Shown: piece after piece, positions 9,193 to 18,905 of the stretch
Layout: the number at the start of each line of letters is the position of its first letter
Numbering within the stretch: the stretch's first letter is position 1
Assembly: GCF_002994445.1 (NCBI RefSeq)
Contig: NZ_MRZJ01000002.1
Coordinates: forward strand, 124,001 to 188,000
Reading direction: 5' to 3'
DNA length: 64,000 bases
Source: Staphylococcus simulans
GTDB taxonomy: Bacteria > Bacillota > Bacilli > Staphylococcales > Staphylococcaceae
Position numbers and translations under genes: made by a program
Notes under the pieces: generated by a model
The model's database searches: none
The model's input: only the letters and a program-made list of their open reading frames with translations
What the model was told of the DNA's origin: nothing

Positions 9193-10095
9193 GTGACACA
9201 CAGAAATCAAAAACGTTGGCCAGGGTTTGTATTAGTGATTATCGGTTCAATCTTTTGGGGTGCTGGCGGGACAGTATCGCAATGGTTATTTGAACATATA
9301 CACTTGCCGGTCACGTGGTTCGTGGGTGTACGTTTATTAGTATCCGGATTACTATTAGTTATTATTTCATTCTTCTTAGAAGGTAAGAAGACCCTTACAA
9401 TTTGGGCAGATAAAAAAGATACGCTCAAATTATTTATATATTCACTCATTGGAATGTTAGGTGTGCAGTACTGTTTTATGGCGACCATTCATTATGGTAA
9501 CGCAGCAGTCGCAACGTTGCTCCAATATTTAGGTCCCGTAATAATTATTTTATATTTAGTAACGACTAAAGTGATTAATTTCAGATGGAAAGAAGGCATT
9601 GCCGTTACATTAGCACTCAGCGGTACATTCTTACTATTGACGAATGGATCGCTTGCGACTTTATCTGTACCGATGCCGGCCATCATTTGGGGTGTTATGT
9701 CTGCCTTCGCGATGGCATTCTATACGATCTTCCCAGTACAGCTGCTTGCTAAGTGGGGCACAGTCAATGTCGTCGGCTGGGCAATGTTTATCGCAGGGGT
9801 ATTCTTGAACTTCCTGCATCCGTTTTGGAAAGTAGATATTTCAAACTGGGATTTTAAAGTTTTAGTTTATTTATTTATCGCAGTCATCATTGGTACGATG
9901 TTTGCGTTCTGGCTGTTTATTTCCAGTCTGAAGTTCTTATATCCGCAAGAAGCCAGTGTCCTAGGTACAATCGAACCGTTAACAGCGATTTTATTATCTG
10001 TTGTGTGGTTAGGTGTATCCTTCGGGTTATGGCAAGTTGTCGGTGTTTCATTCATAGTATTAATGGTTATCTTCTTAGCAGTAGTCAAAGATTAA
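9193..10095 (+). CDS. EamA-family (DMT) transporter
   Basis: A 300-residue inner-membrane protein with ten hydrophobic segments arranged as two EamA repeats, typical of drug/metabolite exporters of the RhaT/YdcZ type. The two repeats start near VLVIIGSIFWGAGG and MPAIIWGVMSAFAMAFY. The family's conserved helix ends appear as AVATLLQYLGPV and EASVLGTIEPLTAILL. I prefer the GTG at 9193 to the upstream ATG at 9175 because an AGGAGGG ribosome site sits eight bases before the GTG. The substrate cannot be predicted; amino acids or metabolites are usual. A long inverted repeat lies directly downstream. Confidence 0.9.
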   Translation: MTHRNQKRWPGFVLVIIGSIFWGAGGTVSQWLFEHIHLPVTWFVGVRLLVSGLLLVIISFFLEGKKTLTIWADKKDTLKLFIYSLIGMLGVQYCFMATIHYGNAAVATLLQYLGPVIIILYLVTTKVINFRWKEGIAVTLALSGTFLLLTNGSLATLSVPMPAIIWGVMSAFAMAFYTIFPVQLLAKWGTVNVVGWAMFIAGVFLNFLHPFWKVDISNWDFKVLVYLFIAVIIGTMFAFWLFISSLKFLYPQEASVLGTIEPLTAILLSVVWLGVSFGLWQVVGVSFIVLMVIFLAVVKD

Positions 10096-10098
10096 CTT

Positions 10099-10221
10099 AA
10101 ATAATTAGGATAGAAAGTAATCAGAGTCTATAGGTGTTTAATTCCACTTATATAGTATATAATTCTATACTATTAGTGTAAAATCATCTTAAACTTTTAA
10201 ACTTTTCTATCCTAATTATTT
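10099..10221. repeat. Long spaced inverted repeat before gltT
   Basis: The left arm starting at 10099 (AAATAATTAGGATAGAAA) is the reverse complement of the right arm ending at 10221, apart from one extra base near the loop side. About 82 bp lie between the arms, and within them an inner palindrome pairs TAGTATA with TATACTA (about 10153-10172). The right arm runs into eight T. The element could fold as a cruciform or a long terminator/attenuator ahead of gltT. Confidence 0.7.
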
Positions 10222-10230
10222 TTTTTCTGA

Positions 10231-10236
10231 TATAAT
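10231..10236 (+). promoter_or_regulatory. Probable -10 box of gltT
   Basis: TATAAT sits 32 bases before the gltT start, just after the T-tract of the long inverted repeat. No good -35 hexamer is visible 17 bases upstream, so the assignment is tentative. Confidence 0.4.
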
Positions 10237-10268
10237 TAAACAATGTCAGAAAAAGGGGAGATGCATCA

Positions 10269-11546
10269 ATGGCTTTATTTAAGAGAAAAATAAGTTTACC
10301 AGTGCAGGTTATGATTGCGCTTGTTCTAGGTGTTATTGTAGGACTATTACTATATGGACAAAAAGACATAGCGAATTACATTCAACCGCTTGGTGATATA
10401 TTTTTAAACTTAATTAAAATGATTGTTATTCCGGTTGTATTCTGTTCTTTGGCCTTATCTATCTCAGGTGTAGGCGAATCTAAAACAGTCGGACGTTATG
10501 GACTTAAAACAATCATTTACTTTGAAGTGATTACAACTATCGCAATTGCATTAGGTGTTTTGTTCGCGAACATATTTAAACCGGGGACGGGATTAGATCC
10601 GAACAAATTACCGAAAGGTGATATTTCGAAATATGAGTCATCAGCGCATGCAGCTGAACATTCTACATATGGCAATCATTTTATTGATACCATTGTAAAT
10701 ATCATTCCGACGAACTTTTTCGAAGCATTAGCTAAAGGAGAATTGCTTCCAATCATCTTCTTCGCGGTATTCTTTGGTTTAGGTATCGCAGCAATCGGAG
10801 AAAAAGGTGAACCTGTGAAAGCATTCTTAGGCGGAGTGTTAGAAGCGACTTTCTGGATGATCAATAAAATCTTAAAATTAGCGCCGCTTGGCGTGTTCGC
10901 ATTTATCTGTGTAACTATTATGACATTCGGTGCTTCCGCATTAATTCCACTTGTGAAACTTGTACTTGTGGTAGTCGGCGCAATGGTCTTTTTCGTTGTC
11001 GTTGTCTTAGGCATTGTAGCTAAATTATGCGGCATCAGTGTATTTGATATTATAAAAGTATTGAAAAGTGAAATTTTATTGGCATTCTCAACTTCAAGTT
11101 CTGAAGCAGTATTGCCGGTAATGATGAAAAAAATGGAAAACTTCGGTTCGCCAAAAGATATTACGTCATTTGTTATTCCAATCGGATACACGTTCAACTT
11201 GGACGGTTCAGCGTTGTATCAATCGATTGCGGCTTTATTCGTAGCGCAAATGTACGGAATTCATTTAAGCTTAGGCGAACAATTAGTCTTAATCTTTACA
11301 CTTATGATTACATCAAAAGGTATGGCAGCTGTACCAGGTACCTCTATCGTTGTTCTCTTGACAACATTAGGTTCTATGGGCTTACCGGCAGCCGGCTTAG
11401 CATTAATCATCGGTGTCGACCGTATCTTAGATATGGTACGTACATGTGTTAACGTCGTAGGTAACGCATTATCTACAGTTGTTATTGCTAGATGGGAAAA
11501 TGTATTCGATAAGAAAAAATCAGAAGAGTACTTAAAATCGATTTAA
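10269..11546 (+). CDS. gltT: Dicarboxylate/amino acid:cation symporter (glutamate)
   Basis: A 425-residue member of the DAACS family, which takes up glutamate/aspartate (or C4-dicarboxylates) with sodium or protons. Family hallmarks are the serine-rich re-entrant loop FSTSSSEAVLPVM (about 275-287), the NLDGSALYQ motif (about 309) and the second re-entrant hairpin SKGMAAVPGTSIVVL, followed by GVDRILDMVRTCVNVVGN with the substrate-binding Asp/Arg residues. The R-T-C-V-N spelling in the last motif favours glutamate/aspartate over dicarboxylates. Ribosome site AAAAGGGGAG is well placed. The gene lies in the same region as gltT in other staphylococci as I remember it. Confidence 0.88.
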   Translation: MALFKRKISLPVQVMIALVLGVIVGLLLYGQKDIANYIQPLGDIFLNLIKMIVIPVVFCSLALSISGVGESKTVGRYGLKTIIYFEVITTIAIALGVLFANIFKPGTGLDPNKLPKGDISKYESSAHAAEHSTYGNHFIDTIVNIIPTNFFEALAKGELLPIIFFAVFFGLGIAAIGEKGEPVKAFLGGVLEATFWMINKILKLAPLGVFAFICVTIMTFGASALIPLVKLVLVVVGAMVFFVVVVLGIVAKLCGISVFDIIKVLKSEILLAFSTSSSEAVLPVMMKKMENFGSPKDITSFVIPIGYTFNLDGSALYQSIAALFVAQMYGIHLSLGEQLVLIFTLMITSKGMAAVPGTSIVVLLTTLGSMGLPAAGLALIIGVDRILDMVRTCVNVVGNALSTVVIARWENVFDKKKSEEYLKSI

Positions 11547-11620
11547 GCAGTAATGCAAGTCAATAGGCATACAGCCTAAATCTAAATTTAATTTTCTGAC
11601 ATACTAATTTGTAAAAGAAG

Positions 11621-11653
11621 AACCACCAGTGCGAAAAAGCATCGGTGGTTTTG
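11621..11653. terminator. Bidirectional hairpin between gltT and a membrane-protein gene
   Basis: Stem AACCACC (11621-11627) pairs with GGTGGTT (11644-11650), extended by TGC/GCA inside. T runs flank the plus-strand side. Confidence 0.75.
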
Positions 11654-11681
11654 TTATCGCTTCATACTATCAGTGTTTAAA

Positions 11682-12020
11682 TTAATGTTTCATGTCATGT
11701 ATTTTCATCATCAAACCGTGCGGAATATCATCATGCTGCACGACTTTTTTCTTTGAAAATTCATCAGAATCTTTCTTTTTAACTAGTAGGACAAAGTCGC
11801 CTTTTTTCGGTTGGAATTGATCGTCTGTTTGAATTTTGACGTTTTCTTCAATATGGTTATCTTTTTCACGTACCATTTTCTCAACTGTTTTAGAATCTTT
11901 CATGATACCGTAATACGTTTCTTTTTCGCCTGATGTCATCATCATAATGACTAAAACGACACATGCGATTGCAAGGACTGCAATTAATACGATACCGAGC
12001 GTTTTACCATTCTTTTTCAT
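11682..12020 (-). CDS. Small membrane-anchored protein, DUF4889-like
   Basis: A 112-residue protein with one N-terminal transmembrane helix (about residues 8-28) that keeps its anchor, followed by a charged domain rich in Lys and Asp, predicted to be extracellular. The outer part (YYGIMKDSKTVEKMV to GDFVLLVKKKDSDEF) looks like a small beta-barrel-type domain. I associate it tentatively with DUF4889 proteins known from staphylococci. An AAAGGAG ribosome site is present on the minus strand. No function can be assigned. Confidence 0.8.
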   Translation of the reverse strand: MKKNGKTLGIVLIAVLAIACVVLVIMMMTSGEKETYYGIMKDSKTVEKMVREKDNHIEENVKIQTDDQFQPKKGDFVLLVKKKDSDEFSKKKVVQHDDIPHGLMMKIHDMKH

Positions 12021-12143
12021 GTATGTAAAACTCCTTTCTTTTTCTTCTTTTATATATACCGAAAATCATGGAAAATTGCAACGAATCATAAATAGGACGT
12101 CTTTGTTATAATGAAATAAGCATAAGTTAAAGGAGACCAGCAA

Positions 12144-12707
12144 ATGAATTTTATTGTTTACTGCGGTGCCAGCGAAGGCAAAAATGAAATATATCGCCAA
12201 GCTGCAAAACAACTAGGAGAATGGATGGCGCAAAAAGGCTATGGTTTAGTTTATGGCGGCGGCAATGTCGGCTTGATGGGCAAACTTGCAGATACTATTA
12301 AACAGCATCACGGTCATGTCATTGGTGTGATGCCGAGATTTTTAGAAGAAAAGGAAATTGCACATCAAGGTTTAGATGAATTGATTATTGTAGATACGAT
12401 GGCTGAACGTAAAGCAGTTATGCTTGAAAAAGGCGATGTATGTATTGCATTGCCTGGAGGACCCGGCACATTAGAAGAAATAACTGAAATGGTGTCATGG
12501 GCAAGAATAGGCCAAAATGATAATCCTTGTATCTTTTTTAATGTATCAGGGTATTATGACAAAATGGCAGCCTTTTATGATCAAATGGTAGAAGAAGGGT
12601 TTGTCAGTCAAGCAGATCGCGATTTAATCTTGTTTACAGATGACTTTGATGCTTTGGAAGATTTCATTCATCATTATGAAGCGCCGCATGCACGTAAATA
12701 TAAGTAA
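12144..12707 (+). CDS. LOG-family protein (nucleoside-5'-monophosphate phosphoribohydrolase type)
   Basis: A 187-residue Rossmann-like protein of the LOG (lysine decarboxylase-like, TIGR00730) family. The diagnostic motif PGGPGTLEEITE is present at about residues 110-121, after YGGGNVGLMG near 36-45 and MAERKAVM. Family members split cytokinin-type or purine nucleotide 5'-monophosphates at the N-glycosidic bond. The older name lysine decarboxylase is not supported. It is monocistronic with a good AAAGGAGA ribosome site and ends at a palindrome shared with the convergent CorA gene. Confidence 0.92.
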   Translation: MNFIVYCGASEGKNEIYRQAAKQLGEWMAQKGYGLVYGGGNVGLMGKLADTIKQHHGHVIGVMPRFLEEKEIAHQGLDELIIVDTMAERKAVMLEKGDVCIALPGGPGTLEEITEMVSWARIGQNDNPCIFFNVSGYYDKMAAFYDQMVEEGFVSQADRDLILFTDDFDALEDFIHHYEAPHARKYK

Positions 12708-12714
12708 ATATAAA

Positions 12715-12762
12715 TAGACATCATGCATTAAAGCCTGTGCAGACTTTGATGCATGATGTCTA
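12715..12762 (-). terminator. Palindrome between the LOG gene and a CorA gene
   Basis: Perfect 14-bp arms: TAGACATCATGCAT (12715-12728) and ATGCATGATGTCTA (12749-12762). The minus-strand side is followed by T-rich sequence; the plus side is not. Confidence 0.65.
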
Positions 12763-12779
12763 TCGTTTGAAGCGATAAT

Positions 12780-13715
12780 TTATATTTTGCCTTTTCGCCA
12801 TAAGAATAAGAATACAATCGCGACAATGATCATGGAAATACCTAAGGTCGCAACCCAAGAGGTCGGACTATGGTCATTGAGCGGTAAAGGTACGTTCATA
12901 CCGAAGAAACTGAAGACCAATGTCGGTAAAGTTAAGAATACTGTAAATAATGTTAAAGTTTTCATGATGTTGTTCATATCATTAGATAGCAGTGATTCAT
13001 ATGAAGTTGTGATACTTTCTAAGATACGTGTATGCAATTCAGTTGTTTCGATGGCTTGGTTGGTTTCGACAAACAAGTCTTCGATTAAATCTTCATCTTC
13101 TTCAAAGCGTTTAATCGGCGGTAATTTAAAGAGTTTTTTGAAGACGTCTTCATTACCTTTCAACGCAGCTAAGAAGTATACCAGACTTTTCTCGACTTCC
13201 ATGAGATTATACAGTTGTTTATTTGTGACTGTTTTTTTCAATTCACGTTCAATACGTAATCTTGATTTATTAAGCAAACGCAAGTTGCGGTTATAGTGAT
13301 TAGAAATCGTGACTAAGATATTCAACGCAAATTGGCTGCGGTAATGCAAGTTCTGGCTGGATTTTGTGAAGGTGTCTAAAAACTCTACTTCATGATCGCA
13401 AACAGTAATCAGACGGCCGTGACCAATAATAATTCCCAGCGGAATAGTCATAAAGGATAGAATCTTATGATTATTTTTATTAACGATTGGAATGTCGATG
13501 ATGATTAGAGAATAACCAGTTTCGTCATCAAATTCGACACGGGCACTCTCATCGGCATCCAAAGGGTCCTTTAAGAAGTCTTCTGGAATAGTGAAACGCT
13601 CAATCAATGATTCGACTTCTTCTCTTGAGGGCTCAGTGATATTAATCCACAAAGCGTCTTCTAAAGAAGTAGTATGAATATCGTGATGAACATTGTGTTT
13701 GTAAGCTGTAATCAT
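12780..13715 (-). CDS. CorA-family divalent cation transporter (first copy)
   Basis: A 311-residue magnesium/cobalt channel subunit. The large N-terminal cytoplasmic domain and long stalk helix (about 150-245) precede two C-terminal membrane helices. The first helix ends in the selectivity motif GMN (in FSFFGMNVPLPLNDHSP), and the protein closes with a basic tail RKGKI. It differs strongly in sequence from the second CorA protein at 37129-38076. The ribosome site GGAAGC is modest. It is monocistronic and converges on the LOG gene. Which ion each paralogue carries cannot be told from sequence. Confidence 0.92.
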   Translation of the reverse strand: MITAYKHNVHHDIHTTSLEDALWINITEPSREEVESLIERFTIPEDFLKDPLDADESARVEFDDETGYSLIIIDIPIVNKNNHKILSFMTIPLGIIIGHGRLITVCDHEVEFLDTFTKSSQNLHYRSQFALNILVTISNHYNRNLRLLNKSRLRIERELKKTVTNKQLYNLMEVEKSLVYFLAALKGNEDVFKKLFKLPPIKRFEEDEDLIEDLFVETNQAIETTELHTRILESITTSYESLLSNDMNNIMKTLTLFTVFLTLPTLVFSFFGMNVPLPLNDHSPTSWVATLGISMIIVAIVFLFLWRKGKI

Positions 13716-13877
13716 TCTGAAGCTTCCTTTCTATAATAAATCAAACAAGGTAGTTTAAACGCAGTACTTTAAGTTAAAAATAAAGAGAACGTATTGTCCG
13801 ATTTATTTATTATGTGCTACATAATAGTACCATAATTTACTGATTTGTGTAGTCTATTTATTAAAGGATGTGACGAA

Positions 13878-14324
13878 ATGGCAACAACAATTCAATACTT
13901 GTTACGTATGATAACGAATGAAATGAAAGTGAAAGCTGACCATTTGTTAGAACCTTACGGGATTACTCAAGAACAAGCGCAGACACTGCGCTATATTTAT
14001 GAAAGCGACACAGGAAAAGTGGCACAAACTGATTTGATTCAAATTTTTAATCGCAAGGGTCCGACAGTAAGCAGTGCGTTAAGAAGCCTTGAAAATAAAA
14101 AGCTGATTGAACGTATCAGTGTGCCTGAAGATACACGTAAGAAAGAAGTCGTATTAACAGCGTTAGCAAAAAAAGATGTACGTGAAATCATTGCGATTTT
14201 GGATGAGGTAGAAGCGGTTTTATTTTATGAAATACCAAAAGCCGATCAAAATGCATTAAAAGAAATTCTCTATAAAATGCAAGATAATTTGCGTACGCTA
14301 GATTCTGAAGCAGGTCCTTTTTAA
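13878..14324 (+). CDS. MarR-family transcriptional regulator
   Basis: A 148-residue winged-helix repressor. The helix-turn-helix and wing read QTDLIQIFNRKGPTVSSALRSLENKKLIERISVPEDTRKKEVVLT, including the family's D-x-R-x-K wing. There is no N-terminal sensing cysteine, so a thiol switch is unlikely. I chose ATG 13878 because AAAGGATG lies eight bases before it; an upstream in-frame start would add eleven poorly placed residues. The next gene, a small DUF2871 membrane protein, follows after about 100 bp and might be its target. Confidence 0.88.
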   Translation: MATTIQYLLRMITNEMKVKADHLLEPYGITQEQAQTLRYIYESDTGKVAQTDLIQIFNRKGPTVSSALRSLENKKLIERISVPEDTRKKEVVLTALAKKDVREIIAILDEVEAVLFYEIPKADQNALKEILYKMQDNLRTLDSEAGPF

Positions 14325-14426
14325 TAAGGTGCTTCTTGTGTCCATTTCATGACGATTTGTACATGACTTTCTGAAAGCATTGGCATCCTTTATAATAGAG
14401 GGGAATACTATTAGGAGGAAACAAAA

Positions 14427-14861
14427 ATGCGCAGAATTTTGTATACATTTTTAACTTATACAATTATCGGCTTAATCAGCGGTGTATATTATCGCGAGTT
14501 GACTAAAGCTTTTGAGTTCACAGGCAAAACGCAATTGTCGATTGTGCATACACATCTTTTAATGCTGGGTATGTTCATGTTCTTGATTTTAATTGTATTT
14601 GAAAAATTATTCCAATTAAGCAAGTACTACTTATTTAATTGGTTTTATTATGTTTATAATATTGGGGTTATCGTTACAGTGGCACTACAAGCGATTAAAG
14701 GGACAATGCAAGTTACAGGAGCTAGTATTTCACCTGGAATTGCAGGTATCGCAGGATTAGGCCATATGACTTTATCAGCCGGGTTTATTATTTTGTTCTT
14801 CTTATTGAAGAAAGCAATTTTAACCCATCCGATAGAAGGACAGCAAAAACATAAAAATTAA
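14427..14861 (+). CDS. Small polytopic membrane protein, DUF2871-like
   Basis: A 144-residue protein with four predicted membrane helices (about 7-25, 44-62, 72-90, 112-132). Conserved-looking polar residues sit in the membrane: HTHLLMLG near residue 41, and GHMTLSAGF near 111. Paired histidines in helices resemble heme- or copper-binding membrane proteins, but no such role is known to me. The overall pattern fits DUF2871 proteins of Firmicutes. Ribosome site TAGGAGGA is strong. A perfect hairpin terminator follows. Confidence 0.82.
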   Translation: MRRILYTFLTYTIIGLISGVYYRELTKAFEFTGKTQLSIVHTHLLMLGMFMFLILIVFEKLFQLSKYYLFNWFYYVYNIGVIVTVALQAIKGTMQVTGASISPGIAGIAGLGHMTLSAGFIILFFLLKKAILTHPIEGQQKHKN

Positions 14862-14871
14862 ATGCATATGC

Positions 14872-14908
14872 AAAAGACACAACATGGAGCGATGTTGTGT
14901 CTTTTCTT
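14872..14908 (+). terminator. Strong hairpin terminator
   Basis: Perfect 14-bp arms AAAAGACACAACAT (14872-14885) and ATGTTGTGTCTTTT (14892-14905) with a 6-base loop and T tail. Confidence 0.85.
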
Positions 14909-14981
14909 TATAATTTGATAAAAGATAATATCTTCTCGAGACAATATCATGTAGAATATAGATGAGAACAATTTTCAATAA

Positions 14982-16061
<1,080 letters not shown>

Positions 16062-16072
16062 TGAAACAAAGG

Positions 16073-16110
16073 AAAAGCATTCACTACAAGCGCCTGTGAA
16101 TGCTTTTTGC
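16073..16110 (+). terminator. Terminator of the ferredoxin-NADP reductase gene
   Basis: Arms AAAAGCATTCAC (16073-16084) and GTGAATGCTTTT (16096-16107), followed by T. Confidence 0.85.
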
Positions 16111-16111
16111 A

Positions 16112-16145
16112 TGCAAAAAATGCCGCACTCATAAGTACGGCATTT
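16112..16145 (-). terminator. Terminator of the sugar porter gene
   Basis: Arms AAATGCCG (16118-16125) and CGGCATTT (16138-16145). The minus strand continues into T (AAAAAA at 16115-16120). Confidence 0.75.
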
Positions 16146-16152
16146 CAATGTG

Positions 16153-17514
16153 TTATTTATTGTCGAAGTTTGCAGTAGTTGCGGAAGTACGTTCGCGCAA
16201 TTCTGCCTCGATTTCTTCTAAACTGCGTCCGCGTGTTTCTGGCAAGTATTTAGTCACAAAGATTGCGGCAAATACGCCAATCACTGCGAAGATTAAGAAG
16301 ACGCCTTGTGTCGGCAATACTTCGTTTAACATAGGGAAGAATTGTGCAACTGCTAAACTTCCTAATGATAAAACAAGTGCTGCGATACCTGTTGCGGCAC
16401 CACGTGCACGCATAGGGAAGAGTTCTGGCAGCATAACCCATAGGACAGGACCCCATGAGAAACCGAAGAAAATAATAAAGATTGTTAAGCATGCAATGAT
16501 AATCCAAGCAGATGATTGGATACCCATTGACCAGATTAAGATGGCCATGATGACTAATGAAGCCACCATACCGATATTTCCGATTAACAATAATTTCTTA
16601 CGGTCGATTTTATCAATAATCATAATAGCGACAATCGTTACAAGTACGTTGACCGTACCGATACCGACTGAACCTAAAATAGATGCTGAGTCACCTAAAC
16701 CAGCTTTAACGAAGATGGAAGGTGCATAGTAAATAATTGCGTTGATTCCGATGATTTGCTGGAAGAGTGCGAACACACAACCGATAATAATCGTTGGGCG
16801 CAGCCAAGGTGATTTTAAAACATTCCATGTACTTTCTGAAATTGCATTGATTTCTTTCATTTCAGCAATTTCATGATCGATTTGGTTTTTAGGGAATGTT
16901 AAGCCCATTACTTTACGTGCTGCATTTTCACCGCGGTGTTCCAGGAGCCATCTTGGACTTTCCGGCATAAAGATAACGCCGACTAAAAGAATGACAGATG
17001 GTACAACTGCAAGTCCTAACATCCATCTCCAACCTTCAATGCCCGCAAAAGCGTAACCTGTTAAATATGAAGCCAAGATACCGATAGTAATCATCAGTTG
17101 GTTTAATGAACTTAAAGAACCGCGTGATTCTGTTGGTGCCATTTCTGATAAATACACAGGAACGATAGCTGTAGAACCACCTACCGCAATACCGATAATA
17201 AAGCGGCCGAGAACTAATGTTGTTAAATTAGGTGCCAGTGCTAGTACCAATGCGCCTACTATGTAGATAATCGCAATGATAAAGACAACGCGTCTGCGTC
17301 CTAATTTATCTGATGACGGTCCGCTGAAACCAGAACCTAATATCGCACCGATTAACATGGCTGATACAACAAAGCCTTCTGTTGCGCCGGTTAACGGTAT
17401 ATCATCAGGAATATAAAGCAGGGCACCAGAAATAATACCCATATCATAACCATAGAGCAATCCGCCGAGTGCACCTATGAAGAAAATGAGGTTTTTGTTA
17501 AACTTCTTTCCCAT
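16153..17514 (-). CDS. Sugar porter family MFS transporter
   Basis: A 453-residue, 12-helix proton-coupled sugar symporter of the GalP/XylE/AraE type. Sugar-porter signatures are GGLLYGYDMGIISGALLYI (helix 1), DKLGRRRVVF, PVYLSEMAPTESRGSLSSLNQLMITIG, PESPRWLLEHRGENAA, QQIIGINAIIYYAP (sugar-binding QQxxGxN) and the C-terminal PETRGRSLEEIE. The exact sugar is not determinable; xylose, arabinose, galactose or glucose are candidates. A cre-like site lies upstream of the start, consistent with catabolite control. AGGAGG ribosome site on the minus strand. Confidence 0.92.
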   Translation of the reverse strand: MGKKFNKNLIFFIGALGGLLYGYDMGIISGALLYIPDDIPLTGATEGFVVSAMLIGAILGSGFSGPSSDKLGRRRVVFIIAIIYIVGALVLALAPNLTTLVLGRFIIGIAVGGSTAIVPVYLSEMAPTESRGSLSSLNQLMITIGILASYLTGYAFAGIEGWRWMLGLAVVPSVILLVGVIFMPESPRWLLEHRGENAARKVMGLTFPKNQIDHEIAEMKEINAISESTWNVLKSPWLRPTIIIGCVFALFQQIIGINAIIYYAPSIFVKAGLGDSASILGSVGIGTVNVLVTIVAIMIIDKIDRKKLLLIGNIGMVASLVIMAILIWSMGIQSSAWIIIACLTIFIIFFGFSWGPVLWVMLPELFPMRARGAATGIAALVLSLGSLAVAQFFPMLNEVLPTQGVFLIFAVIGVFAAIFVTKYLPETRGRSLEEIEAELRERTSATTANFDNK

Positions 17515-17550
17515 TATGATAACCTCCTATTTAGAATTTAATGTAAATTA

Positions 17551-17564
17551 AGTATACGCTTTCA
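17551..17564 (-). promoter_or_regulatory. cre-like site upstream of the sugar porter
   Basis: On the minus strand the site reads TGAAAGCGTATACT, about 12 of 14 positions of the CcpA consensus TGWAANCGNTNWCA. It lies about 40 bp before the start codon, a typical repression position. Confidence 0.5.
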
Positions 17565-17644
17565 TTAAATTAAAGTAAATAACAATATAATACGACTTGT
17601 CCAATAATATTAATTAAAATATATTGTAATTATGAAATTCAAAT

Positions 17645-17676
17645 AAAAAAGCAGCAACTTCATTTGAAATTGCTGC
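17645..17676 (-). terminator. Terminator of the MDR oxidoreductase gene
   Basis: Arms GCAGCAA (17651-17657) and TTGCTGC (17670-17676). The minus-strand exit runs into six T. Confidence 0.75.
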
Positions 17677-17690
17677 GAAAAGGGATCATA

Positions 17691-18689
17691 TTATTGCTGG
17701 TCAGGGTTGATTTTAACGACAAAACGGCCGCTGGATTGATTGTTCAACATCTGTTCCATTGCATCTGGTACTTCATCTAATGAAATAACTTGTTTGATAG
17801 AATGCAGAGGCTCTGGTTTTAAATCTGTCGCCAGTCTGCGCCAAATTTGTTTGCGTATTTTCATAGGTGTCTCTGCAGAATCTACACCTAAAATACTATT
17901 GCCGCGCAAAATAAACGGTAAGACTGTTGTTTCGAAATCAATACCTGCTGTGTTGCCGATTAAAGCAATGCTGCCTCTGTTTTTTAAACGTTTGATAATG
18001 TCTCCGACATGTTTGCCGCCTACAGGATCAATAACTGCTTGCCATTCTCTTTTACATAGCGGCTTTTCTGATTCTCTTTCGACACGAGGGATCACTTCAT
18101 CTGCACCGATAGATTTTAAATAGTCCTCATTTTGCTGATTGCCTGTACTTGCGACTACTTTATAGCCGATGGCACTTAACATCATGACAGCTAGGCTTCC
18201 GACGCCGCCGCTTGCACCGCGTACAAGGACAGGCGAACCTTCGACAGTTAATCCGTTGTCCTCAAGTTTTTGGATTGCTAAACCTGCGGTATAGCCTGCA
18301 GTACCATAAATCATTGCTTCTTCAAGTGTCAGGTTTTTAGGCAGCGGGAGTACCCATTCTTCTTTGACACGAGCAAGCTCGCTTAAGCCGCCATGGTGTG
18401 ATACACCTAAATCATAACTTGTCGCAATCACTTCATCTCCAGGTTGGAAGGCGGAAGTTTCAGATTCTACTACTGTACCTGCTAAATCAATTCCTGGAAT
18501 AATCGGATAATTTTTAACTACACCAGCACCTTTTTTTGCTGCGAGTGCATCTTTATAGTTAATACTAGAATAGGCTACGCGTATTAATACGTCGCCTGAT
18601 TCAATCGTTTCTATAGGTAATGTTTTTAATTGTGATTTGACTTGATGGTCATTCTTTTCTGCATAATATGCGCGGAATGTCTCTGTCAT
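17691..18689 (-). CDS. YhdH/AcuI-family MDR oxidoreductase (acrylyl-CoA reductase-like)
   Basis: A 332-residue medium-chain dehydrogenase/reductase without structural zinc cysteines. The N-terminal catalytic domain carries SSINYKDALAAKKGAGVVKNYP and PGIDLAGTV. The NADPH-binding motif GASGGVGSLAVMMLS sits near residue 150, and the YhdH subgroup block SIALIGNTAG near 240. Family members reduce acrylyl-CoA or quinones; the substrate here is unproved. I take the ATG at 18689 (MTETFRAYYA) because GGAATGAAAG spaces correctly to it and the family begins there; the longer in-frame start at 18713 would add MKMKGMKD. Confidence 0.9.
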   Translation of the reverse strand: MTETFRAYYAEKNDHQVKSQLKTLPIETIESGDVLIRVAYSSINYKDALAAKKGAGVVKNYPIIPGIDLAGTVVESETSAFQPGDEVIATSYDLGVSHHGGLSELARVKEEWVLPLPKNLTLEEAMIYGTAGYTAGLAIQKLEDNGLTVEGSPVLVRGASGGVGSLAVMMLSAIGYKVVASTGNQQNEDYLKSIGADEVIPRVERESEKPLCKREWQAVIDPVGGKHVGDIIKRLKNRGSIALIGNTAGIDFETTVLPFILRGNSILGVDSAETPMKIRKQIWRRLATDLKPEPLHSIKQVISLDEVPDAMEQMLNNQSSGRFVVKINPDQQ

Positions 18690-18905
18690 ATCTTTCATTC
18701 CTTTCATTTTCATAATTAAAGAAATGTTAACACGAACATAGAACCTGCAACAAATAGAGTGGCTCAGTTTAATACATGACTTGTGTCATAATAATTTTTT
18801 GTTAAAAGAATTTTTACATTTTCAATGTTTATACAATATAATGGAAGTGTATAAGTTAAGAGATGATACCATCAAAACATTGAAAGTACATAAGGAGGAG
18901 AACGT

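Noticed and set aside
10676..11197. 173-codon minus-strand ORF
   Set aside because: Antisense shadow of gltT; its Thr/Asn/Ile-rich sequence is what a reversed hydrophobic transporter gives.
16100..16729. 209-codon plus-strand ORF
   Set aside because: It lies antisense to the sugar porter gene, whose protein is a clear family member. The antisense product is low-quality sequence with no domain, and its start lies in a terminator region.
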